Shown in pieces: positions 9,886 to 22,337 of a stretch of 64,000 nucleotides of DNA; the first letter of the stretch is position 1, and each line of letters opens with the position of its first letter. The stretch is from Desmodus rotundus (lineage: Eukaryota > Chordata > Mammalia > Chiroptera > Phyllostomidae), in contig NC_071391.1 in NCBI RefSeq assembly GCF_022682495.2, forward strand, positions 82,177,161 through 82,241,160. The letters are read 5' to 3'. The notes beneath the pieces were generated by a model, which saw nothing but the letters and a program-made list of their open reading frames with translations, ran no database searches and was not told the origin of the DNA. A program made the position numbers and the translations under genes.

Positions 9886-11201
9886 TAAATTCTTACTGGA
9901 ACCATATAACACTCAATTAAAGTAGTTGTTATTTGTATTCAATGTATAATTGATTCCATGTGAAACAAATCCTGAAATTTTTGATAACCCCCCTCACCAT
10001 GTATATCTTTTCAATTATCAGGTCCTTAAAGTCTTGTTAATACAAATCCCACAGGAAAAGGGGAAGTTTATCATTTATATTCTAAATTATCTCTGCTTGA
10101 TGCAAATTAGTTTTTTTCCTGAGGGACCTTCAGTGTCATTAGTAATGTGTAATGAGTCTCATTAATCTGACCTGTGCATCGCAAGTCCCTTGTCCTTAGC
10201 CAAAGACCAGTGCTTCCTGAGTTGACCCGTGATCTCTGAGTGGCCAGACATCCCCCAGTATTGCCTCTAACAGTCTTCCTGCTCACTAGAATACCTTGAG
10301 ACAGGGTTTCTGTGTGTCAAACTCCAGTTCTGTGCCCTGGACCCAAAAAAGAGTAGGGGAGACTGAGACAGATTTCATTGGTAAAGTATTTATTAGCAGT
10401 CTTCCGTTTGTTATCCTCTTGCCACTGGTATTAGGTAAAATGTAAAAACAGTTTTGCCTCAGCAAGCACAATGAGACCTGGTCTTTATCCTTCAAGCCTA
10501 CATAGCCTTAGCAGCACATTAAGCCTAGAATATGGAAGAGAGCTCATAGGGTTTTGTTTCATTTTCTTTTGTTATAGAAAAGAAACTACCTAACCCCCTA
10601 CCCTACCCCATCTCTGATCCCTAACTCCATTTGGGGCCAAGTAAGATAATTTATTTGCTTCTTAGCTCACTAAACTCTCTCATTGGACAAATAGATGTCT
10701 CATACTGGTCAGCAAGATCACGTTTTATCTTAGCTGTATTGTTTTTGTGCCCTTATGTCAGGTAGCGAGGGAATGACTGGTGTTTGGAAGCCAACTGTGA
10801 AGCTGGCCTTTTCTTGCGGGTTGGCAACAAAGTCTGCATTGATGTCAGCGTTGGCTGACGGCCGTTCAGTTTGTGCAATGGGTCAGCTTCAACTCTACCA
10901 CTCGCCTGTCTTTCGTTTCCTCTTAATTGTCTTCTTCACTCCTATTATAATTCAAAGGATGTGTAACTCTTCAGTGAGACTGCATATCTGAATTCTACTG
11001 GTAATTTTGGAAACAAAGATAAATTTAACCCTAAAGCCATCTGCTGCTCTGTAGGAGGATTTTTTAAATTACAAATTAAATAGTATAACACACTGCTGGA
11101 GTTTAAAACTTGCCTTGGCTGTATTCATTGCTAGAGAAATTGTTTACCTTTTCTTAGCTTGAAAGACTAGTTTTCAATGTTTTGTTTGCTTTTTTCCTTT
11201 T

Positions 11202-11793
11202 TATTAAATGTATTTTATTAATTATGCTATTATATTTGTCCTATTTTTTTTCTCCCCTTTTCTCCCCCTCTACCCTGTACTCCCCCTTCTACCATCATTC
11301 CCCCACCTTAGTTCATGTCCATGGATCATACATATAAGTTCTTTGGCTTCTCTATTTCCCACACTATTTTTAACCTTCCCCTGTCTATTTTGTACCTACC
11401 ATTTATGCTACTTACTCCCTGTACCTTTTCCCCCTCTCTCTCCCCTCCCCCTCCCCACTGATAACCCCCCATGTGATCTCCATTTCTGTGAATCCGTTCT
11501 GGTTCTCATTGTTTGCTTAGTTCATTTTTGTTTTTGTTTTTTTAGGTTCTGTTGTTGATAGTTGTGAGTCTTTTGTCATTTTGTTCGTTTTTGATCATCT
11601 TCTTTTTTCTAGATAAGTCCCTTTAACATTTCACATAATAAGGGCTTAGTGATGATGAATTCCTTGAACCTGACCTTATCTGGGAAACACTTTATCTGCC
11701 CTTCCATTCTAAATGATAGCTTTGCTGGATAGAGTAATCTTGGATGTAGGTCCTTGCCTTTCATGACTTTGAATATTTCTTTCCAGCCCCTTC
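11202..11793 (-). mobile_element. HAL1-like element, copy 3, 5'-truncated, reversed
   Basis: On the minus strand, this copy is flanked by TTGCTTTTTTCCTTTT at 11186-11201 and 11794-11809. It holds the last part of ORF1 (stop complement at 11609-11611) joined directly to the same 3' UTR as copies 1 and 2, including the G-rich tract and the end motif (11217-11232). It is truncated inside ORF1 near the GWREVFKVMKG region, as expected from incomplete reverse transcription. It shows that the ORF1-to-3'UTR junction belongs to a family rather than one deletion. Confidence 0.88.
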
Positions 11794-11982
11794 TTGCTTT
11801 TTTCCTTTTCTAAAAAATGAGTTTGACAGTTTACCTAATGACTTCTTATAACTGGTCTGTCATTTGAATAAAAATTCTGAAAGTATTTAGTAATTATTTT
11901 GCAACAATAAACAGTGACGAACTGTTTAACATATTCTATATCTTTTTCAAAGCCTCTGTCTTATTCTCTGTTTCCTGACTAA

Positions 11983-12400
11983 TCAAACTGTGGTTTGGGG
12001 ACAAGCAAAATGACCATCCCTTTGGAACTCGGTAGGAATGCAGAATTGCTCTCTGACCCGTGTGGCTCAGTTGGCTGGAGCATACACCCACAAAGCAAAA
12101 GATCACCAGTTCAATTCCCGGTCAGGGCACGTACCTGGGTTGAAGGTTCGGTCCCCAGTCAGGGCATGTGGAAGAGGCAACTGATTGATGTTTCTCTCTC
12201 ACATCAGTGTTTCTCTCCCTCGCTTCCCCTCTCTCTAAAAGTAAATTATAAAAATCTTTAAAAAAAAGAAAGAAAGAAAGTAAGAAATGCAGAATCTCAA
12301 GCCGAACCCTACACCTACTGCATCAGAATCTGCATTTTAGCAGGTTCCCCAGATGGTTCGTATGCATGCTAATGTTTGATCTACTTGACTCCAACACACC
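11983..12400 (+). mobile_element. MER5-like hAT transposon remnant, split by a SINE
   Basis: Left part (11983-12046) reads TTGGAACTCGGTAGGAATGC and the right part (12286-12400) reads AATGCAGAATCTCAAGCC, CATCAGAATCTGCATTTTAG and CAGGTTCCCCAGATGGTTCG, as in the nonautonomous MER5A/B family. The VES SINE at 12047-12285 interrupts it. Confidence 0.75.
12047..12285 (+). mobile_element. VES-type SINE inserted in a MER5-like element
   Basis: tRNA-related head (GTGTGGCTCAGTTGGC), GTTCAATTCCCGGTCAGGGC, CT-rich body and GAAA-rich tail. Flanked by AATGCAGAAT at 12037-12046 and 12286-12295, which is the interrupted MER5-like sequence itself. Confidence 0.88.
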
Positions 12401-13269
12401 ACAGAATTCTTTAATATGCTTGATTCCCATCAGACAGTAAGCATTGCAAGCAGCTTATTCAGTCTGTACAAGGCCCTGTTGTTCCTAAAACTCTGGCCCT
12501 TTGCTAATGGTGTTTGAGCACTGATAATTCGTGTAATTTAATGGTGACAACTAATAATAATCGGTCTTTGTTATCAGGAAGGTACAGGTTAACCAGTCAC
12601 TTTCAAAATATAACACAGAAAACATAATAGCAGTTCTAGAACTGTTTTCAAATATATTCATAGTCTGTTACTGCTTAGTTATTTAGGTAAGAGGTAATTA
12701 GAGGATTCAACTTTTGAGGCCAAGTTGATTTCCATGAGAGTCAGTCAACAGTAATTTACCTTTTTTGTGGTTAAATACTCTACCCCAAACCCTCTCTTTC
12801 ATAAACATTGTAGGCCACACAGGACTCAGGTGAACGAACATGGCAATATAAAGACACCTCAGAGTTACTGTTGGAGGGAACCTTGGCGTGCATGCCTCGT
12901 GTCACAGGGACGGGAGTGCGGGTCATCTTCACGTGAAAAGGACAAGATATCTCGGTTGAACGCGTCATGCATTCTTAAAATGAATACAGATTCCTGAACT
13001 GAGTCTCGGCATGTATTTCTTGCATTTACTTCGTGTACATGCTAATTGTTCCCCTTCACTTATTAGGGTGCTGTTTCTTAGCATCAATAGTGTAAAGAAG
13101 AGAAAGTGCTCACTTGTCAAGGTCTGCTGGCAGAGGGATAAATTAGAAAATCTCTCTATTTGATGTAAAGGATTTTTCCTGGGTTTATGACAGCTTTGCT
13201 TCCTATTTAAAGTTAGATTAAATATCTCTGACTCATGGTATTCGTGGTATTCTTGGAACATCTGTGATA

Positions 13270-13500
13270 CAGTGAAAAAGAACACCTGGCTTGGAGTTCA
13301 AAGGACTGTATTTGAATACTGGCTAAGCCACTTGGAGCTATAGATACTTGGGCAGGTCAGTTAACCACTTTGAGCTTCAGTTCCCTCCTTGGTAAGGTAA
13401 GGACCGTCATACCTCACAGGGCTGTCATTATGATTAAGTGAGATAATAAATGCAGAAATGCCAGGTGTGTAATGCTTAGCCCAGAGTAGGCATGACATAA
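13270..13500 (+). mobile_element. MIR SINE relic
   Basis: GCCACTTGGAGCTATAG, GGTCAGTTAACCACTTTGAG, CTTCAGTTCCCTCCTTGG and GATTAAGTGAGATAATAAAT match the MIR pattern in order. Confidence 0.8.
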
Positions 13501-13694
13501 ATGTATTTGGATTTTATTAGACCATGTTGAAGGACATAATAAGTTGTCTCTAAAACTTATGATTTCAGATTGAACTTGCTTAAAATTGAGAAGCTAAGAG
13601 ATTTTTTAGGAAGATTTGTCTTCTTCCTTCTATGTTCAAGAAATATTTTAAATTTGGTTGATCTGACAAATTCAAGGTGCGATATTATAACCAA

Positions 13695-14594
13695 ACAAAA
13701 ACGGAGTTTCAGCTGCCTGTCACCACAGAAGCCAAACTCACAAGGCAGATGGTGGTGCAGAAGGAAGTAGGTTTTATTCGGGTGCTGTGCAACCTGGGAT
13801 AATTCCCGTTCAAAGCCTCTTTCTGCCATGGAAAAAGTCCAGCCATCCTCAGCAAGACCAAGACAAATGCCAGTGCCCAGAGTTTCTGCTCCATTTTAAA
13901 GTACAGTCCTTAGGAACCTGCAGGTGGCTGACAAGCAGTCATAGTCATCCCCATCCAGGCAGCTTAGCTTATTCCTGGCTGCTGTTCTTTCAGGCTCTGT
14001 CCTGGAGCCTGCATGTGGAGCTGGCGGGCCATGGACAATGTGGCTCCTAGGGCTACAAGTTTGCGTACTCCCAGGAGAGTGTGCTAAGCACTGGTGAGGG
14101 CATCCCAGGTTGGAGGGGTTGGGGAGAGCTCTCTCCTCAGACAGAGAGGGAGGCGCTTCCTCCTGAAGCAAAGAGGCAAGAGCAAGGTGAGAATGCAGAT
14201 CACCAGCCAGAGAGTCAGGAGCCTCTATTCCCCAGCGATTATATTAGCTTGGGTGTGGGATGGGCCAGGAGCTTTCTCAAAATGACCAATCAACTTCCCA
14301 ACCTTTCACACTCTTTGGGTGGCTTCTCTGATCCAGCATCGCCCCCTGTGCCATTTTGACTTCTATGGCGCATGTGCTTATCTTGCCCTGGTCCCACCCC
14401 CCAATCTGGTACCTAAGTGGGGGGAAGAGTTTTCTCTGTCTAATTATCTTGCTGGCTTTTGGCACCAGTGAGTGCCCTATCCATTGATTTTTCCAGCTCT
14501 CTGTGCTCTCAGTTTAAGAACCTCCCCGCTGCTGCCATCTTGGCCAGTGGGACGGACTCCCCAGTCTCTGGACAGACTGTCTATTGGTAACAAT
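13695..14594 (-). mobile_element. Possible solo LTR of an endogenous retrovirus, reversed
   Basis: A block of about 900 bases unlike its surroundings. Read on the minus strand it begins TGTTACCAATAG, has a CCAAT-type motif mid-way (complement of GACCAATC at 14283) and near its end AATAAAACC (complement at about 13770). That gives TG start, promoter-like part and poly(A) signal in LTR order. No internal retroviral gene is adjacent. Matching short flanking duplications were not found, so the ends are approximate and the call tentative. Confidence 0.4.
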
Positions 14595-14654
14595 TTGAGG
14601 GAGAATTCAAACAGTTACTCTTACCCAAATAACAAATTACTACAGAGGAAAGAA

Positions 14655-14835
14655 ACTTTTTTTTTATCCTTTCCCAAGGACATGCTTAGAGAAGGGGGAA
14701 GGGAAGGAGAGAGAGAGGGAGAGAAACATCAGTTGGTTGCCTCTCACACACCCCCCGAGTGGGGACCAAACCCACAACCTAGGCATGTGCCCTGACCCAG
14801 GAATCGAAGCCACGACCCTTCAGTTTACAGGATGT
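14655..14835 (-). mobile_element. VES-type SINE, reversed, head lost
   Basis: Reverse-complement VES: T-rich start, GAGAGGGAGAGAAACATCAG, GAGTGGGGACC, GGCATGTGCCCTGACCCAGG, GAATCGAAGCC. The tRNA head end is diverged beyond about 14820. Confidence 0.85.
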
Positions 14836-15449
14836 CCATTCCTACTTCCTCATTCCACCTGCAGGGAGCTTTCCCTAACTTTTTTCTTCCTCACTTATTT
14901 ATACTTTCAAAACTTTTTCAGAGTTGCTCAATCCTGTGGGAATAGAAATAGTATTAAAATAATGCTAGACTGAAACCTGGATTGGTATGAAAAGTATCAG
15001 TATGAACTGAAGGATTTTTAAAAATACATATACATATAGTAGGTACAAAAATAAATGTAAGCATGTATGCGCGCATGAAGTAGCATTCATACATGTATTT
15101 CCTGGCTGTTTGCTCATTCCCGTTGTAATGAGCGCATGTAAGTCCTAGTCTTGGTTTCTAAATACAATTCCTCTGTTAAAAGGAACCTGGGCCCTTTTGG
15201 AAAAGTGGTTGATTTCCTGGCTGGGGCAGGAAAAATATAAAATGAACCTAGAATGTCATCTGGTGTCAAAAAATAAGGAAATACTTAAAATGAAATTTTT
15301 AAAAAGATGGGGCATGTTGAAAGGATATAGGAGCCAGCCTGAATTAGCTCCTAAAGGCCAAAGCTGGAACTATTTGAACATCAAAATAAATAACAATATA
15401 ACTGGTATTGAATTACAGCCCAAGCAATAAAAGAAATATTCATGACATA

Positions 15450-16245
15450 TTAATATGACAGTGTTATAAGTAATAAGTAAATGATTTAATAAATAAAAGG
15501 GGAAGAAGAGACAACTCTTTCCTGAAGAATTGTAATTAATAAGTGTAGAAGGAATTGGGGAAAGGAGCTCACCATTAGGACACTGCAGTAATCACTGCCG
15601 CAATCAAGATCTGCTAACGAATGCAATTTAAATAAGTCGGCGAAAGTCTAAGGGGAAACAGAATATGTATAGTCTCAATGTATTTTTCTAAAATATTGAT
15701 TACAGAGGGAAAAGCAGTAACTTTATAGTGGGGCAGCCCGATAGACACCATCTTAATTAGGAGATTAAAGCTAACCCCACCAATAATTAGACATAATACC
15801 ACGCACCCCCGATGATATGCCCAGGAAGAGCACCTCACCTCTGTGATGTTCTTCCAAAAATTCACAGTCTCAGTCTGATCATGAGAAAACGTCAGCCGAA
15901 CGCAAACTGAGGGACAATCTACAATGTACCTGACCTGTATTACTATTCGTTGTCACGGAAGGAAAGACTGAGGAACTGTTAGAAATTGTAGAAGACATGA
16001 TAACTAAATGCATTGTGAAATCCTGAACTCAAAAGGGACATTAGTAAGAGAAATTGGTGAAATCCATGGTTTGTTGATAGTATTGAATCAATGCTACTTT
16101 CCTAGTTTTGATAATTGAACTACTATAGTTATATAAAATGTTAGCATTAAGGGAAGCTGGGCAAAGGGCATAGGGAATTTTCTTTTATTGTTGTAGCTCT
16201 TCTGTAAGTCTAAAAGTATTTCAGAATTGAAAGTTAAATAATACC
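15450..16245 (+). mobile_element. Old L1M-type 3' end, sense
   Basis: Blocks such as GAGGGACAATCTACAATG, AAAGACTGAGGAACTGTTAG, GACATGATAACTAAATGC, GTTTTGATAATTGAACTACT and GGGAAGCTGGGCAAAGGGC are in the order of ancient mammalian L1M 3' UTRs. No ORF remains. Confidence 0.7.
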
Positions 16246-16879
16246 AAAGTGAATTCAACATTACACGACACAAATTTTGTGACAGAGAAACAGGAAACAA
16301 AATGCCTGAGGCACATAGCAGCCCTCGTTGTAGGTATTAACTTGCAGATCAGAGCATTACAGAAGAAATTAAGCTAGAAGGATGTTTCCTTCCCAGCGAG
16401 GCCAGGCTGAGCCTGGGTCTAGCAGGAAGAAGAATGCTTGTTCAAGTGATTGTTTTCATAATGCCTTCCAAAACTCAGATGAAAATGGAGTGTCTTTTAT
16501 CCTCCTTGGTTGTGGTTAGGCTCTCTTCGGTGTTCGTACAGTGGTTGATAACATACACACACTCCAATGTTTAATGAAAGGATGCGCTGATTTTGGTCTG
16601 TAGGATGAGACATTAATGCATTCCATTTGAATACATGGTGGTAAGAAGCAAATCCTGCCTAGCTGTGCCATTTCATATTTCATCCCTCCTGCTCATCCTT
16701 CCTTTTTCTGTATGCTTTTAGGCAGAAAGCTGCAGACTGAATGAAACAAATCATCCAGATTCCTGTGAAGAAATAAAAAGGCTTTTATTTTTAAGTGCTT
16801 TTCCATTGCCACTTCTTAAACCTTACCATTATTAACTTGCTCAAAAGCAGCTACATACCATTGTGCCAGAGAAGGACAT

Positions 16880-17080
16880 AAAGGTGATGGTTAACAGTGA
16901 GGGCTTGGTTTCGATTCCAGTCCTACAGCTTAGCATAGCCTCTAGCAAGGTCCTTAACTTTCTACCCTCACTTTCTCCTAAAATAAAGATACCAAATAGA
17001 GTTAGTTATTAAGAAGAAATCATCTTCAGAGAGCTCAGATAAGTTTCTGACACATAGGAAGCACTTCTAAAAGAGACAAT
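16880..17080 (+). mobile_element. Possible MIR relic
   Basis: GGTTTCGATTCCAGTCCTAC, then GGTCCTTAACTTTCTACCC and CTCACTTTCTCCTAAAATAA; strongly diverged MIR-like order. Confidence 0.45.
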
Positions 17081-17084
17081 GACA

Positions 17085-17240
17085 ACGTATTCATTCAGAA
17101 ACCTTTTTGAACGGCTGCTGTCCACAGAAAGCGTGCTAAGTGCTGGGAGTTCAGACATATATCATTTCCCCTCTCTGCTTTCAAGGAGTTTAGTCTGATG
17201 GAGGAGGCGGATAAGTAAAACAATAAGAGGAAGAATTACT
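17085..17240 (-). mobile_element. L2 3' end relic, reversed
   Basis: Includes GTGCTAAGTGCTGGGAG and TCAAGGAGTTTAGTCTGATG, the reversed L2 end. Confidence 0.55.
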
Positions 17241-17289
17241 ATTCTTCTATTGAGTAGCTCAAGCATTATCTATATCTACTTATAGAAGT

Positions 17290-17460
17290 GGCATAATATA
17301 CAGTAAGTTACTCACAGTGACTTTATGAAGCGTAGGTATTATCCCCATTTTGCAATGAGGAAACCAAGACTTCAAGAAGTTAAGTAATTTACCCAAGATC
17401 ACACAGCCAACTGGAAAACCCAGGATTTTCTTCCAAATCTGCCTGACTCCAGTCTTCCTT
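17290..17460 (-). mobile_element. MIR SINE relic, reversed
   Basis: TTATCCCCATTTTGCAATGA, AGTTAAGTAATTTACCCAAG and ATCACACAGCCAACTGG are the reversed MIR blocks. Confidence 0.85.
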
Positions 17461-17641
17461 AACTGTTATATTAGATGATTGATTACAATGTTAAGTGCTT
17501 TGGCAAGGTTATAGAAGATATCTGCATATATGCCTTTAATAATAGCCTTTATGAACCTGATTATCTTTTGGTGTTTTATTGTTTCTACAGGCTCAAGTTC
17601 CTGTTTTCTTTAGTTATTTACAGGAAATAGAAGTAAAAATC

Positions 17642-17798
17642 TAAAACAGCCCTAGCTGGTGTGGCTCTGTGGATTGAGCAACATTCTGTGAACCAAAGGG
17701 TAGCTGGTTCAAGTCCCAGTCTAGGCACATGCCTGGGTTGTGGGCCAGGTCCCCAGTAGAGGGCGCATGAGAGGCAACCACACATTGATGGGAAAAAA
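17642..17798 (+). mobile_element. VES-type SINE lacking its 3' CT/A tract, with duplication
   Basis: Good VES head and body (CCCTAGCTGGTGTGGCTCTG to CCACACATTGATGGG) but it stops there, with only a short A run instead of the CT-rich tail. Flanked by AGAAGTAAAAATC at 17629-17641 and 17799-17811, so the short form is how it inserted. Confidence 0.88.
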
Positions 17799-18679
17799 AG
17801 AAGTAAAAATCATCTTAGTATCACTTCTTAAAAGTTAACAGGACACTTTCTTCATCCTAGACATGTAAAACCAAGGTTGAGACTGGGTTGCCATAGGCAC
17901 ATGATGCTTTCCTCGCTCTTGTTCTCTTCATGCCTATGACATGTACCAGTGAGTGAGCTTGGGCAATAAAGAGGCCCAGCTGCATTCCTGACAGGCCTGT
18001 CCCAGTCTTTCCTTGAGTTCCTTCCACCAGAGTCCAGGGACGTCCAGAATGAAGGAGTTCCGTATTGGCTGTTAGAGATGGTAAAACTGTACAATGCTGT
18101 TTGGAGCGTATCCTCAACTTACTTTCATGTGCTAAAACTCATCCTGTGATTATGATTTAAAGTACAGCAATTATTGGACCTATTTCAGGATCTCCAAACA
18201 CACATCCATAGCTTCTTGTGCTTTTCTGTGTGAGTGAAGTTAACATTTTTCTCTCGAAATGTTATTTGAACATCTAGTTCTTGACTCATTTGAGAATACA
18301 GGATTTCTAGAAAATTAGAAACATATCAATATGTACATATGATGTATCATGAGTGGTTAGTCATAGAGGTGGAATTGAGAAGAGAAGGCCTCTCTGACAG
18401 CTCTTTGGGGAATCAGAGTGTAGGACGGAGGCACAGTCACACTGTGAGGGGAGAAACTCATTGCCTTGTACTGCTGGATGCCAAGGACAGACCGAAGTGT
18501 TGTTCCACCAGGTTTAGAGTGTGTCCAAGGCTTTCCCCACGTGTACCCTCTTTTCTGTTTGGAACCCTTAAGCTTTCCTATACTTTTCCTACCCTTCTTG
18601 TATATTTTCTCAGGAACTTTCTCTTTGAAAGACAATAGTTGGTAGTGATGCTTCACAGAAACTGAAGGGAGCTGACATT

Positions 18680-18890
18680 TCTCATATGTTCCAGGAATTT
18701 TACTTGCTTAATCTCATTTCATCCTCACAGAATTCTAACTGGGTAGGTGGGTTATCCCCACCTTTATAGATACAGAAACCACTGTTCAGGGAAGTCCAAT
18801 AATTTACCTAGAAGACCTACAGCTAGGAAGTGGCAAAATGGGAGATCAGCTCCAGTTCTCCCTAACTTCGTAGTTTGTACTCTGCCATGA
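18680..18890 (-). mobile_element. MIR SINE relic, reversed
   Basis: GGTTATCCCCACCTTTATAG, CAATAATTTACCTAGAAGAC and CAGCTAGGAAGTGGCAAAAT are in reversed MIR order. Confidence 0.75.
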
Positions 18891-19039
18891 AGCTGTAGTG
18901 TTGGGGATCGTGACTATTGTCACTGTTACTCCTGCTCGCCACCAGCTCTTACATCAGCTTCCTGAGAGAATGCTTCAGCCTAAGGTGCGGACTGGACTGT
19001 CCAGAGTCTCAAGGTGTGAATAGACTGTGAGTTTATGTT

Positions 19040-19185
19040 AACTCATTGGATTCCCACAACAGCCTGCTGGCTGCATGCATTTAATATTTCAGCTTCACAG
19101 ATGGGGAAACTTGGGCTCACAAAGACTGATCCAGAGTCACACAGCTAGTCAGTCTGGCACTGGAGACTTGATCCAGTCCCTGGGG
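19040..19185 (-). mobile_element. MIR SINE relic, reversed
   Basis: CACAGATGGGGAAACTTGGG and CAGAGTCACACAGCTAGTCA are reversed MIR blocks. Confidence 0.75.
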
Positions 19186-19949
19186 GCACCTCTTAAAAGC
19201 TCACTATCCAATCAGGGCTGTGCACTAGCTGGGTACAGAGCCAATTCCTATCACTAAGGGAGTGTTCTCCAGTGAAGAGAGTGCTGTAACAAACAGTGTG
19301 ACTATAACTGACAAAATAATAGGGATTTGTTTCTTCAGTAAGAACATGAGAAGACTTAGCATTTATACCAAAAGGCCACTGAATTCTGCTACAATTTGTA
19401 TGCATATTGAAGGCATCTGAGTATAATATTTCCAGAGTACATGCCATATATTAAAGCTGTAGATTCAGTACAACTAATAGGAGAAGGCCATTAGCTGTTC
19501 TGAAATATAATGCCACTGCATTCCCTAAATGAGTAAATACTGGTGATCAGTGGCCTGTGACTGGGCCATATAGCCACTACAGTTAATGAGCTATTTGGAT
19601 AGGTATCTGCCTAAATCAGGAATGTATGGGCCAACACTCAGCAAGCTGTTACTTAGGAAACACTGTACTCAGTTACCTTAAAAGGTTATCTATTTTGCTA
19701 CCCCGGGATAATGGCTGTAAGGGCAGCCAATCACTTGGTTGTATTGAGGTAAATACCTTAGAGTTTTACTCATTTGATTCTTTTCTTATAGACCATATAA
19801 GACAAATAACTTAATCATAGAGTAATTAAAATTCTAAGATTATCAAATACAAGTTGGTTGTCCACACCAGTGGATTTTCTTTAAGCCTTAAAGACATTAT
19901 TTAAAGTCTTTTTCTAATCTCTTACTGATTCTCTATGAGAAGAAAACTT

Positions 19950-20065
19950 GATTCATTCAAGAAATAGTTTTGAATGCTTAAATTAATATCTGCTTGTCAT
20001 TATGCTAAGTGCTAAGGAAACATCACAACATAGATGTCATTCCATTGCTCACAAAGTAAATAGTA
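19950..20065 (-). mobile_element. L2 3' end relic, reversed
   Basis: ATTCATTCAAGAAATAGTTT and ATTATGCTAAGTGCTAAGGA match the reversed L2 end. It lies about 100 bases before a SIK2 exon. Confidence 0.5.
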
Positions 20066-20133
20066 GTAACATTATTAACATAGCATATTATAAAATATGT
20101 TACAGAGAAATGCAACATAGTTTGAGACCATAG

Positions 20134-20355
<222 letters not shown>

Positions 20356-20596
20356 TGAAGCTCGTGGTATCTACACACAAGTATAGTTCGTACCTTTCCT
20401 GTCCACTGGACTATAATTAAATTCAAGTCTTTTGATATTTATTGTAGGATACTTTATTGTAGTAACCAGAGTTTCATTTTTTTCCAAATTTAAGAAAATA
20501 GTAGATTCAAACAGGAATTTTTTAATCTGTAGCATTTTAAGAGCCATGGGGATATCTAGGAAAACAAAGTATTTGAAGTCCTTGCTAGAAAAATGA

Positions 20597-20851
<255 letters not shown>

Positions 20852-21279
20852 TGAGTTACTTTAAAAGCCATAGAAATAAGCAGCCCCCTCCATGTAGGTG
20901 AGAAAAGTTCCAGCCTCCCTAACTGAAAACAGAAAGCTCCCCAGATTAAGAACAGCAAGTCTTCCCATTTACTCTCAGTCTATAAATGTCCCAGGCTTAT
21001 TTTAGACTTAGAGGAGCTCTTCGTACAAACAGATTCACAACCGTTTTGCTCTAAGTTTGAAATGGATTTTCCCATATCTTTTGGCAGGAAGTTGCAAGAT
21101 TAAAACTTTTTAATTAAATTTTAAAACCATTGGTAAAACCATTGAATTCAGATGAACTGCCATAAACCCTACAGGTCTTATATTGGGTTATAACATAGGC
21201 AGCAGTTAGGTTTACTATTTAGATTAGCTTTTGGTTATCATTCTTAAGTCTTTTGTTCCTACTAACAGTAGAAATAATA

Positions 21280-21520
21280 CTCCAGTAGTTAAGAGTGTAG
21301 ATTTTGGAGCCAGACTGCCAGGTTTAAGTCCTAAGTTCACCATTTAACTGGTGGTCTGACCTTGGCAAGTTATATTTCCTCTCTGCTTCAATTTCCCTAA
21401 TCTGTAAAATAGAAATAACCATAGTTCCTAATAAGGGTGTTGTGAGGATTAATTAAACTAATCTCTATAAAAGCACTTAACATGGTGCCTGGCACATAGC
21501 AAGTGACCTAAGGTTAGCTT
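21280..21520 (+). mobile_element. MIR SINE relic
   Basis: Well-preserved MIR: TTTTGGAGCCAGACTGCC, GGTCTGACCTTGGCAAGTTA, AATCTGTAAAATAGAAATAA, AGCACTTAACATGGTGCCTG and GCACATAGCAAG in order. Confidence 0.9.
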
Positions 21521-22116
21521 ATGCCGTGGTAAAGAAAGTGATGTCAGCTGAGGGGATAAGCTAGTGCCCAGAGTTTCAGCAGGGCAGTTGTGTTAGTGTA
21601 CTCAGAAGTAAGCAATGTTCCGCGTACATTGTCCCCGGCCGCACCGATAAGGAGAAAGCAGCAGTCCACTGGAGAGCTCTTGCCTCACTTACACAGCCTT
21701 AGTATATCAGCTTTAGACGTGACTGAGGATCCATTTATTATCTGCTTATTCTAGGAAGAAGGCTTTTTTTTTTCTTTAATGGAAATCTAAGTCTGTATCT
21801 AGACATTTTTTCAGTTGATGAATTCAGTAGAAAGGTTCATTTAGCACAGGTTGGAGAGACTTCCAACCTCCTGTTGTTTTTTTTTAAGTATTCATTCACA
21901 GTAATGGTTAATTTTGTGTGTCAACATTGACCATGTGAACTTGACAAATATTAAGTAGCCTTCATGTATGCATTTATTCATTTGACCTTCTTCTTGCCAG
22001 CGGGCATTGTGGAGGATACAAAGATTAATGCCATTGTACAAAGTCACATGAATCAAGCAAACACCCTGAAGTGCAAGGTGATTTACGTGACTTCTGTAAC
22101 ATTGTGTTTTCCATAG

Positions 22117-22337
22117 ATTGCGAGCACCTTATTCGAAGAATGTTGGTCTTAGACCCATCCAAACGGCTAACCATAGCTCAGATCAAGGAGCATAAATGGA
22201 TGCTCATAGAAGTTCCTGTACAGAGACCTGTTCTCTATTCACAAGGACAAGAAAATGAGCCATCCATTGGGGAGTTTAATGAACAGGTTCTGCGACTGAT
22301 GCACAGCCTTGGAATAGATCAACAGAAAACCATTGAG
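22117..22337 (+). CDS. SIK2: SIK2 exon (7th): end of kinase domain and start of UBA
   Basis: This covers human residues 243-316. It holds the end of the kinase domain ([18 protein letters not shown], then HKWM), including the conserved Arg of subdomain XI. A linker rich in Pro and Glu follows, then the first part of the UBA domain ([20 protein letters not shown]). In AMPK-related kinases the UBA packs on the kinase domain and supports LKB1 activation (family knowledge). The acceptor is ttccatag at 22109-22116 and the donor gtaaag at 22338. The 221 bases complete the Asp codon and finish on GAG. Confidence 0.97.

Noticed and set aside
11208..11558. A 116-codon + strand frame rich in Pro, Phe and Leu
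   Set aside because: It lies on the reversed G-rich 3' UTR of HAL1-like copy 3, so it is a complement artefact.
18339..18656. Paired 99-codon frames on both strands in intron 4
   Set aside because: Mirror-image frames without any protein resemblance; no splice signals of note.
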